Shown here piece by piece: positions 1-5,747 of a stretch of DNA of 11,952 nucleotides (position 1 is its first letter; every line of letters starts with the position of its first letter). The stretch is from Desulfovibrionales bacterium. Lineage in GTDB: Bacteria; Desulfobacterota; Desulfovibrionia; Desulfovibrionales; Desulfomicrobiaceae. The stretch lies in assembly GCA_012727515.1 (NCBI GenBank), contig JAAYGZ010000070.1, positions 1 to 11,952 on the forward strand, in the 5' to 3' direction. The position numbers and the translations under genes were made by a program. The notes under the pieces were generated by a model. That model was not told the origin of the DNA. It made no database searches and saw only the letters and a program-made list of their open reading frames with translations.

Positions 1-1
1 C

Positions 2-1009
2 CAGGGACGCAAAATGTCCAAATCCATTGGCAATGTGGTTGCTCCGCAGGAAGTTATTGAAAAATACGGAGCAGAAATTCTGCGTTTATGGGTGTCTTCA
101 GAAAATTATCAGGAAGATCTGCGCATTTCCGAAGAAATTTTGGGCCGCCTGGTTGATGCGTATCGCAAAGTTCGCAACACCTGTCGCTTTATCCTCGGCA
201 ATCTGCACGATTTTGATCCGCAGGCCCATGCAGTTGCCTGGGATAAATTACATATTCTTGATCGCTACGCCCTGAACATGGTCGCCTCCAGGCATACGCT
301 GATACAGACTGCCTATGAAAATTTTGAGTTTCATAAGGTTTATCACACCCTGCATAATCTCTGTACCACGGATTTAAGTGCGTTTTATCTGGATATCATC
401 AAAGATCGTCTCTATGTCAGCGGTACCACCAGCCCTGAACGCCGTTCAGCCCAGACAGCCCTGTATCACATGCTGCTGATGATCACGGCTGATATGGCGC
501 CAATCTTGAGTTTTACTGCCGAGGAATTGTTTCTGCACCTCCCGGAATCCCTGCGGCCACAGGGCAATACTGTCTTTGCCATGCGCCTGGCCCCTGTACC
601 TGCCAACCTGCTCTCAACGCAGGAAGCAGAGATCTGGGACACGGTATTTGCTGTGCGCGGCGAAGTAACCAAGGCCATTGAACCCCTGCGGCAATCCAAG
701 GTTCTGGGTCATTCACTTGATGCCCGTGTCACCTTGTATGCCACCAGCCCGGAACTCTACGCCACGCTCAGTCAGGTTGTGACAGAACTGCGTGACGTAT
801 TTATTGTCAGCCAGGTTGTGCTCACTGATCAGGCAGCTCCGGCTGATGCCGTGAATGGGGATATCCCCTATCTGGCAGTGTCTGTTGAGCGAGCCTTGGG
901 TGAAAAATGTACACGCTGCTGGATTCATGACGAAAACCTGGGCACAGACCCGGCCCATCCCACTGCGTGCCCACGCTGCACAGCAGTACTGCGCGCCTAT
1001 CATGAGTAA
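2..1009 (+). CDS. ileS: Isoleucyl-tRNA synthetase, C-terminal part (5' end outside window)
   Basis: Class I aminoacyl-tRNA synthetase that charges tRNA-Ile in the cytoplasm. The reading frame is open from base 2, upstream of the first ATG at 14. The residues K-M-S-K-S-I-G-N spanning that ATG are the KMSKS catalytic signature, so the ATG is internal and the catalytic Rossmann core lies before the window. About 335 residues remain. They hold the helical anticodon-binding domain and, near the end, a C-terminal zinc-finger motif (EKCTRCW, then ACPRC about 20 residues later) as in bacterial IleRS. The stop codon TAA at 1007-1009 lies inside the start of lspA (8-base overlap), suggesting translational coupling. 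Identification is very secure; only the 3' part of the gene is visible. Confidence 0.97.
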   Translation, partial: QGRKMSKSIGNVVAPQEVIEKYGAEILRLWVSSENYQEDLRISEEILGRLVDAYRKVRNTCRFILGNLHDFDPQAHAVAWDKLHILDRYALNMVASRHTLIQTAYENFEFHKVYHTLHNLCTTDLSAFYLDIIKDRLYVSGTTSPERRSAQTALYHMLLMITADMAPILSFTAEELFLHLPESLRPQGNTVFAMRLAPVPANLLSTQEAEIWDTVFAVRGEVTKAIEPLRQSKVLGHSLDARVTLYATSPELYATLSQVVTELRDVFIVSQVVLTDQAAPADAVNGDIPYLAVSVERALGEKCTRCWIHDENLGTDPAHPTACPRCTAVLRAYHE

Positions 1010-1532
1010 GTCCGGCGCCTGCCCTGGGCCAGACTTACGGCGCAGGGCAAAACTCATTGTATGCACTGCGGCCCTGGTTCTGGGACTGGACCAGGGCAGT
1101 AAAATCTGGATTCAACACGCAATTCCTGTGTGGGAAAAAGTATGCACTGTTATCCCTGGATTTTTCGATATTGTGCATATTCTTAACCGTGGCGCTGCCT
1201 TTGGTTTTTTAAATACCCCAGACATAACCTGGCAGCGTCTTTTTTTTATTGTTGTTTCTCTCCTGGCCATGGGGATTATTGTTTTTATGGCCCGCAGCAC
1301 AGAAGATGACGGCCCTTTGTATGAATACGGCCTGGCGCTGATCCTTGGTGGAGCCTTGGGCAATCTTATTGATCGTATCCGCCTGGGCGTGGTGGTTGAC
1401 TTTCTCGACTTTTATGTAGGCGCGTGGCACTGGCCAGCCTTTAATGTAGCCGATATGGGCATCTGTATCGGAGCTGCATCTCTTCTTCTCTCTTTTTACC
1501 AACGACGACACCATGTTTCCAACTCTCATTGA
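1002..1532 (+). CDS. lspA: Lipoprotein signal peptidase (signal peptidase II)
   Basis: Inner-membrane aspartyl protease that removes the signal peptide from diacylglyceryl-modified prolipoproteins. The product is 176 residues, close to the usual 160-170. Visible family motifs are DQGSK (D30-K34), NRGAAFGF (62-69), GGALGNLIDR with catalytic D124, and FNVAD with catalytic D151. Four hydrophobic segments fit the four-helix fold. I chose ATG 1002, which overlaps the ileS stop. An in-frame ATG at 855 lies deep inside ileS and would add a non-family N-terminus. The 3' end overlaps lgt by 20 bases. LspA acts directly after Lgt on the same substrates, so the adjacency is functional. The C-terminus (about residues 166-176) is a basic, His-rich cytoplasmic tail. 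Confidence 0.95.
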   Translation: MSKSGACPGPDLRRRAKLIVCTAALVLGLDQGSKIWIQHAIPVWEKVCTVIPGFFDIVHILNRGAAFGFLNTPDITWQRLFFIVVSLLAMGIIVFMARSTEDDGPLYEYGLALILGGALGNLIDRIRLGVVVDFLDFYVGAWHWPAFNVADMGICIGAASLLLSFYQRRHHVSNSH

Positions 1533-2298
1533 ACTTGGGCCTTTTTTTCTCCTGGGTATGCAGTTTGGCCCCTTTACCTTGCACGCCTATGGCCTTTTTA
1601 TTGCCACTGCGTTTTTACTTGGCATTTCCTGGTCCATGCGCGAAGCCAGAGCCAGAGGCCTGGACCCGGACCTGCTCTCGGACCTGGGTTTTTACATTAT
1701 CCTTGGTTCCATTCTTGGAGCACGCATTTTGTATGTGCTCATCAATCCTGTATATTACTGGAACAACCCGCATGAAATACTCATGTTCTGGAAAGGCGGG
1801 CTTGTCTTTTCCGGGGGGGCGCTTCTGGCTGCCTGTTTTGGATTGTTCTATCTCAAACGCAAACACCAGCCCCTGTGGACCTGGCTTGACGCCCTGGCTC
1901 CGGGCATTGCTCTGGGCGAAACCATTGGTCGCCTGGGTTGCCTGGCGGCTGGTTGTTGTTATGGTGCCACCTGCGACATGCCCTGGGCCATTACCTTTAC
2001 CCATCCTGAATCCCTGGCCCCGCTCTTTGTGCCGCTGCATCCAACCCAGCTCTATCATAGCCTGGCCGGGCTGATTTGCTTTCTTGTGCTCATGACCTGT
2101 AAAAACCATATTCGCCATGATGGCTGGCTCATGGGAGTATTTCTTGTGCTCTTTGGCGCATTCCGCGTGCTCATTGAACTCTTTCGCGCTGACTATCGTG
2201 GCGATCTCGGACCTGTCAGCGTGACCCAGCTCATTGCCCTGGGTGCTATTGGTCTGGGTATTTTTATTTTCTATCATCGGAGAAACCATGTTCGCTGA
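1513..2298 (+). CDS. lgt: Prolipoprotein diacylglyceryl transferase
   Basis: Integral membrane enzyme that transfers diacylglycerol from phosphatidylglycerol to the lipobox cysteine of prolipoproteins, the first step of lipoprotein maturation. The product is 261 residues with about seven hydrophobic segments. Motifs seen are an early HAYGL segment (24-28), GGLVFSGG (95-102), the signature region GRLGCLAAGCCYG (139-151), HPTQLYH (176-182) and ELFRADYRG (222-230). R140 and R225 match the two essential arginines of E. coli Lgt (R143 and R239). The signature is the cysteine-rich variant (C143, C148, C149) rather than GRIGNFINGE, and the position of E. coli H103 is serine. ATG 1513 lies inside lspA (20-base overlap) and the stop overlaps the next gene by 11 bases, so this is one transcriptional unit. 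Confidence 0.95.
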   Translation: MFPTLIELGPFFLLGMQFGPFTLHAYGLFIATAFLLGISWSMREARARGLDPDLLSDLGFYIILGSILGARILYVLINPVYYWNNPHEILMFWKGGLVFSGGALLAACFGLFYLKRKHQPLWTWLDALAPGIALGETIGRLGCLAAGCCYGATCDMPWAITFTHPESLAPLFVPLHPTQLYHSLAGLICFLVLMTCKNHIRHDGWLMGVFLVLFGAFRVLIELFRADYRGDLGPVSVTQLIALGAIGLGIFIFYHRRNHVR

Positions 2299-2503
2299 AA
2301 TTCCCCTGAGCAAATTACTTGTAGCCCTGCCCATACTTTTTGTGCCTATTATTCCTAATCTCTGGGCTATCTGGCATATTCATCGCCATGAATTTGCAAC
2401 TGCCCAGGAACGTATGGCCTGGCTGGTGGCCCAAATCATTCTTCCGGTTCTTGGCGGATTGGGCTACCTGTTCATTGGCAGACACCGAGCGCAAAAAAAA
2501 TAA
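2288..2503 (+). CDS. Small two-helix membrane protein, PLDc_N-type
   Basis: A 71-residue protein with two hydrophobic helices (about 5-27 and 44-63). The pattern PNLWAIWHI, a short polar loop, then WLVAQIILPVLGGLGYLFIGR matches the PLDc_N family, named for the N-terminal membrane anchor of cardiolipin synthases. Here it stands alone, with no HKD phospholipase domain, and its function is unknown. ATG 2288 was chosen because GGAG at 2279-2282 sits five bases upstream and the gene overlaps the lgt stop by 11 bases. An earlier in-frame start at 2234 would lie well inside lgt. Its place after lspA and lgt suggests a role in, or coupling to, membrane lipid or lipoprotein biogenesis, but that is inference. 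It ends with a basic, lysine-rich tail. Confidence 0.8.
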   Translation: MFAEIPLSKLLVALPILFVPIIPNLWAIWHIHRHEFATAQERMAWLVAQIILPVLGGLGYLFIGRHRAQKK

Positions 2504-2509
2504 GGTTAT

Positions 2510-2640
2510 GCTGATTAAACCGAAATTCGTCATTGCGACCGCGAGGAATCGAAGCGGGAAGCAATCTAAACTTATTGATTTGACAATATGTTACAGATTG
2601 CCGCGTCGCTACGCTTCTCGCAATGATTGAGTTAATCAGC
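2510..2640 (+). repeat. Hairpin-forming intergenic repeat, copy 1 (REP/MITE-like)
   Basis: A nearly palindromic 131-bp element begins GCTGATTAA (2510-2518) and ends with its reverse complement TTAATCAGC (2632-2640). Inside, CATTGCGA...GCAATCT (2531-2567) pairs imperfectly with AGATTGC...TCGCAATG (2595-2625). The centre (AACTTATT / AATATGTT) extends the stem, so the whole element could fold into one long hairpin. There is no ORF inside, and it lies between two genes on the same strand. The core resembles CATTGCGAGC...GAAGCAATC-type repeats that are dispersed in many bacterial genomes, including deltaproteobacteria. A second diverged copy in the same orientation is at 10717-10846. As RNA it could stop or attenuate transcription between the lgt group and the downstream lipoprotein gene, or protect transcript ends. 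Confidence 0.85.
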
Positions 2641-2702
2641 GTCTCCATAATACACCAGCGTCTCTTTATTTTATACGGCACATGCACCAAGCGAGGTTTA
2701 CT

Positions 2703-3647
2703 ATGTCACTGCTATCCACAGCCAAACCATTTTTTATTTCAGCCCTTTTGCTTGCCGCACTGGGCACACTTCCTGCGTGCGTCAATTCCACGGATTACAA
2801 CCGGTTGAACAGTCAGGTCTATATGCACGAACAGGAGCGCAAAAAACAGGAAGAGCGCATTGCCATGCTGGAAGAAGAGCTCATGCGCACCAAACAGGAT
2901 CTGACCCAACCCATGCAGTCTGCCCAGGCCAATAGCTGGGCAGAGATCAACTCCCTGCGCTCTCAGGTTGCCACACTCACCGGTCAGGTGGAAGATATGC
3001 AGCGCGGGCAGCAGGTGCGTGGTGCTGACAACAGCACAATCACCCTGGAAGGTTTGCACACTCAGATTCAGGACATAGAACGCAAAAACCTGTTTATGGC
3101 CTCTCAGCTGGGTATTGTTTTTGATGAAATACCCTCAGCTCCGGCTCCAGGGCCTGGACCTCTGGTCACTCCCCCGGTGCCTCCGACCCAACAACAAGCC
3201 CATGCCCCAAGTATTGACTCTCCAGCCCCGGACACTCAACCCGCAAGCCCTGAGCCAAGCATAGGCAGCGGCGGCGGAAGCCAGGAGCTGTATCAAAAAG
3301 CTCTGGAAGGCTTTTACGCCAAAAAATACAAACAGGCACAGGCAACCTGGGCTGAATTTGTCAAAGGTTTTCCCAAGGACCCCTTGGTGCCTAATGCGCT
3401 TTTCTGGCAGGGTGAATGCTATTTTCAACTCCAGGATTATGCCAACGCAGTGCTCGCGTATCAAAAAGTTATTGAGGATCATCCACAGTCAAACAAATAT
3501 CAGTCTTCGTTACTCAAGCAGGGTATTTCTTTTTTCAAACTCAAAAAAGATCAGGCCGGCAAACTGGTTCTGGAAGACCTGATTAAAAAACATCCTCAGT
3601 CTCCCGAGGCCAAACGTGCCCAGACATTTTTACAAGGCAACAAATAA
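2703..3647 (+). CDS. ybgF: YbgF/CpoB-like TPR lipoprotein
   Basis: Predicted outer-membrane lipoprotein of 314 residues. In order: a signal peptide with hydrophobic core (residues 9-22), lipobox L-P-A-C with lipidated C26 followed by V27 (no Asp at +2, so outer-membrane sorting is expected), a charged coiled coil (about 35-140), a Pro/Ala-rich linker (144-187), a Gly/Ser hinge (GSGGGS, 188-193) and three TPR-like repeats (about 194-304). This is the coiled-coil plus TPR layout of YbgF/CpoB, which links cell-wall synthesis and Tol-Pal constriction in E. coli. E. coli CpoB is soluble, whereas this one is lipidated. ATG 2703 was chosen for GAGG at 2693-2696. ATG 2682 would place charged residues ahead of the signal peptide. 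No tol or pal genes are present, so the exact role is uncertain, but the substrate relation to the Lgt and LspA encoded just upstream is direct. Confidence 0.85.
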   Translation: MSLLSTAKPFFISALLLAALGTLPACVNSTDYNRLNSQVYMHEQERKKQEERIAMLEEELMRTKQDLTQPMQSAQANSWAEINSLRSQVATLTGQVEDMQRGQQVRGADNSTITLEGLHTQIQDIERKNLFMASQLGIVFDEIPSAPAPGPGPLVTPPVPPTQQQAHAPSIDSPAPDTQPASPEPSIGSGGGSQELYQKALEGFYAKKYKQAQATWAEFVKGFPKDPLVPNALFWQGECYFQLQDYANAVLAYQKVIEDHPQSNKYQSSLLKQGISFFKLKKDQAGKLVLEDLIKKHPQSPEAKRAQTFLQGNK

Positions 3648-3661
3648 CCACGGACAAAAGC

Positions 3662-4096
3662 ATGAGTACCCACGAATATAGTCGCATTGTCAGCCTGAAT
3701 TTTTCTCCTGAAACCTCAGGCCAGCCCATGATGTACAATCTGGCCAAGCTCTTTGACCTGACCTTCAGCATTCTGCAGGCCAACATCAATCCGCGCCAGG
3801 AAGGACATTTGATTCTGGAGCTGTCCGGAACTCCTGAACGCTACCAACAGGGCGTGGCCTACCTGCAGGAACATGGCATCAAAGTCACGCCTGTGGCCAA
3901 TCAGATCTCCCGCAACGAAGAAAGCTGTATGCACTGCGGATTGTGTACAGCCCTGTGTCCATCCAAGGCCCTGCTGGTTAATCCAGAAACCAGGCTGGTG
4001 GACTTTGATCATGACAAATGCATTGCCTGTAACCGCTGTGTTGTGGTCTGCCCGGTACATGCCATGCAGGTGGAGGTGAATCAAAGCACATGGTAA
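3662..4096 (+). CDS. NIL-domain ferredoxin with two [4Fe-4S] motifs
   Basis: A 144-residue cytoplasmic protein. Residues 5-80 look like a NIL domain, the small alpha/beta ligand-binding domain also found at the C-terminus of the MetN methionine-importer ATPase. Residues 89-133 carry two ferredoxin motifs: C89-x2-C92-x2-C95-x3-C99-P and C120-x2-C123-x2-C126-x3-C130-P, enough for two [4Fe-4S] clusters. Such NIL-ferredoxins are common in anaerobes, including sulfate reducers and methanogens. Some have been tied to sulfur transfer in homocysteine or methionine synthesis, but I cannot assign that role here. It begins 14 bases after the ybgF-like stop with a weak ribosome site, and a strong AAGGAGGA for the next gene overlaps its stop. 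No other sulfur-metabolism gene is nearby. Confidence 0.88.
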   Translation: MSTHEYSRIVSLNFSPETSGQPMMYNLAKLFDLTFSILQANINPRQEGHLILELSGTPERYQQGVAYLQEHGIKVTPVANQISRNEESCMHCGLCTALCPSKALLVNPETRLVDFDHDKCIACNRCVVVCPVHAMQVEVNQSTW

Positions 4097-4105
4097 GGAG
4101 GAGCT

Positions 4106-4633
4106 ATGTCTGACCGTACATTTGCCCGCATTGACACAACGCTTAAAGGCTATTTGCGCCTCATGCACCCAGGCCAGGTTGGACCCTTGTACAGGGGGTG
4201 TCAGACATGCGCACCCTTTCAGGGTCTTGATGACAAAAACACCACCCTTCCTGAGGCACTGATTTCGTATTTGCACAACTTAGATGATAAACTCAGCGCA
4301 GTGCTGGTCCTGCTCAATCAACAAATGATTCAGGATGATTTTCCAACTCAGATCCTGATTCATGACATCAGCGGAGCAGGACTGCGTTTTACATCTTCAG
4401 CACAGTTCGCCATTGGCGATCAGGTGGAAATTGTGGTGGCCACGGGGCTTTATCCACAAGGGCTTGTGGGCACTCTGGGAGAAATTATACGTCAGGATGT
4501 GCAGGACACTCTGCAGCTCTGGGTTGTGGACTTCAAAAACATGCGCGACCTGGAACGGGAAAAAATTATCCAGTTTGTCATCAAGGAACAGCGGGAACAC
4601 TTGCGTGAACGACGGCAGGAACGCGCCCTTTAA
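4106..4633 (+). CDS. PilZ-domain protein (predicted c-di-GMP receptor) with internal insertion
   Basis: A 175-residue protein with both PilZ ligand motifs: RxxxR at R4-R8 (RTFAR) and DxSxxG at D87-G92 (DISGAG). These bind cyclic di-GMP in known PilZ proteins. The C-terminal helix (REKIIQFVIKEQREHLRERR, 151-170) is also typical. The two motifs are usually separated by one short strand, but here about 78 residues lie between them, including a C32-x2-C35 pair and a predicted helical stretch (about 48-77). The domain thus looks split by an insertion. There is no membrane segment or signal peptide. A strong AAGGAGGA ribosome site precedes ATG 4106, and cheZ follows 25 bases after the stop, suggesting that it links c-di-GMP to motility or chemotaxis. 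The PilZ call is solid; the effect of the insertion is unknown. Confidence 0.85.
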   Translation: MSDRTFARIDTTLKGYLRLMHPGQVGPLYRGCQTCAPFQGLDDKNTTLPEALISYLHNLDDKLSAVLVLLNQQMIQDDFPTQILIHDISGAGLRFTSSAQFAIGDQVEIVVATGLYPQGLVGTLGEIIRQDVQDTLQLWVVDFKNMRDLEREKIIQFVIKEQREHLRERRQERAL

Positions 4634-4658
4634 CTCGTATAACAAAGGATAAAGCACT

Positions 4659-5375
4659 ATGTCCTCTGATCAGCTTAGCCAGGAATTACTGAAACGGGTT
4701 ACTGCCAAGGCCGAAGACACTATTCGTGATGTTATTTCCGCAGCCCTGTCTGAGGAAATCAATCGCGCTCTGACCCGCGCCCTGACAGAAGGAGAATTTT
4801 ATCGCAGTATCAGCACTGATTTACAGGATGGCCTGCGTAATATCTATCAGGAAATCAACGCTGCGGCCTCCAATGAGACTGGTCTGGTTTCTGTGGAGTC
4901 TTCAGAAGCAGATGAAATGTTTTCAGAAGCCTCACGGCAATTACGCGAAATCCTCCAGACCACAGAAAAAGCCACGGAAAACATTATGACCGTGGTGGAA
5001 AAGCACCTGGAACAAACAGAACAAAACCTGGTCGTGTTAGACAAGCTGGAGCCGTCCCCGGCAGTGGATCAACTGCGAGCAAATGCTCAGACCCTGAATA
5101 CTGATTTAATAGAAATCATGACGGCCTTGAGTTTTCAGGATCTCACGGGTCAGCGCATCAAGCGCATTGTCACAGCCTTGCAGCAAATTGAAAAAGTTGT
5201 CTTTGAACTCTACATGAGCACAGGGCTGTCCCTTAAAGCCATGGCAGAACATCCTGAAAAATCTGTTGATGAAATCCGTGAAACTTCCAGGGCCAGGGCA
5301 TCAGAACTCAAAGGACCACAGTCTGCTGCCTCGCAAACAGATGTGGATGATCTTTTGAGCCAACTTGGTCTCTAA
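4659..5375 (+). CDS. cheZ: CheZ-family CheY-P phosphatase
   Basis: Chemotaxis phosphatase that dephosphorylates CheY-P to end the motor signal. The product is 238 residues against 214 in E. coli and is mostly helical, as expected for the long four-helix dimer. The active-site segment SFQDLTGQRIKRI (158-170) conserves the catalytic pair of E. coli CheZ: D161 (D143) and Q165 (Q147). The C-terminus, TDVDDLLSQLGL (227-238), is a clear match to the CheY-binding tail peptide of E. coli CheZ and is joined through a variable linker (about 197-226). AAAGGA at 4644-4649 precedes ATG 4659. It lies between a PilZ gene and a small unknown gene. No cheA, cheY or receptor gene is in the window, so its partner CheY is encoded elsewhere. 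Codon use is like its neighbours. Confidence 0.92.
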   Translation: MSSDQLSQELLKRVTAKAEDTIRDVISAALSEEINRALTRALTEGEFYRSISTDLQDGLRNIYQEINAAASNETGLVSVESSEADEMFSEASRQLREILQTTEKATENIMTVVEKHLEQTEQNLVVLDKLEPSPAVDQLRANAQTLNTDLIEIMTALSFQDLTGQRIKRIVTALQQIEKVVFELYMSTGLSLKAMAEHPEKSVDEIRETSRARASELKGPQSAASQTDVDDLLSQLGL

Positions 5376-5405
5376 ACCCGGCCTGTACACACAAGGAAAA
5401 ACAAC

Positions 5406-5693
5406 GTGCCTGAACTTTGCGATATTACGCTCTACACAGTAACTAAAACCATGAGCGCTCTTGATTGCCTTTTTCATCAGGACCCTGATCTCTATGAAGA
5501 CTTCATTGGGGAGATTTGCACAGAATTCACCCTGGCCAAAGAATATATGCAGGCAATCCAGGAGATGAGCGCTGAAGGTATGCACAAGGAATCACTTGTA
5601 CAGCTTGACATGATCCTGCGCCATCTTCTGGCCTTGTGGGTTTTACAGAACAATATGGACATTCCTTTGACTGATCAGGAACAGATTCAATAA
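5406..5693 (+). CDS. Small acidic protein of unknown function after cheZ
   Basis: I do not recognise this 95-residue product. It is acidic and probably helical, with amphipathic stretches at about 27-57 and 60-82 and no signal peptide, membrane helix, cysteine motif or known catalytic motif. The start is GTG 5406, supported by AAGGA at 5393-5397 eight bases upstream. The alternative ATG at 5451 has no visible ribosome site and would give an 80-residue protein. It follows cheZ by 30 bases on the same strand and is probably cotranscribed with it and the PilZ gene. By position it could be a partner or adaptor of CheZ or PilZ, which is inference only. The 54-base gap before the transporter operon shows no terminator hairpin, so read-through is possible. 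Confidence 0.7.
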   Translation: MPELCDITLYTVTKTMSALDCLFHQDPDLYEDFIGEICTEFTLAKEYMQAIQEMSAEGMHKESLVQLDMILRHLLALWVLQNNMDIPLTDQEQIQ

Positions 5694-5747
5694 CCCAGCC
5701 CACAACCTGAGGTCGTACGGAGCAGTTTGCGTAAAAAAGGAGTATCC

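Noticed and set aside
855..1001. Upstream in-frame start for lspA
   Set aside because: It lies within the ileS zinc-finger coding region and adds residues foreign to the LspA family; ATG 1002 fits family length.
1615..2334. Minus-strand open frame of 239 codons opposite lgt
   Set aside because: It runs antisense to a clear lgt gene, has no recognisable motif, and its composition follows from lgt codon use.
2580..2608. TTGACA (2580-2585) as a promoter -35 for the lipoprotein gene
   Set aside because: No -10-like hexamer is found at a suitable distance, and the sequence is part of the hairpin repeat centre.
3716..4276. Minus-strand open frame of 186 codons
   Set aside because: It spans two well-supported plus-strand genes (NIL-ferredoxin and PilZ) and shows no domain or ribosome site.
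5727..5747. TTG start for the HlyD-type adaptor
   Set aside because: The AAAGGAG ribosome site lies inside this extension; ATG 5748 is correctly spaced from it.
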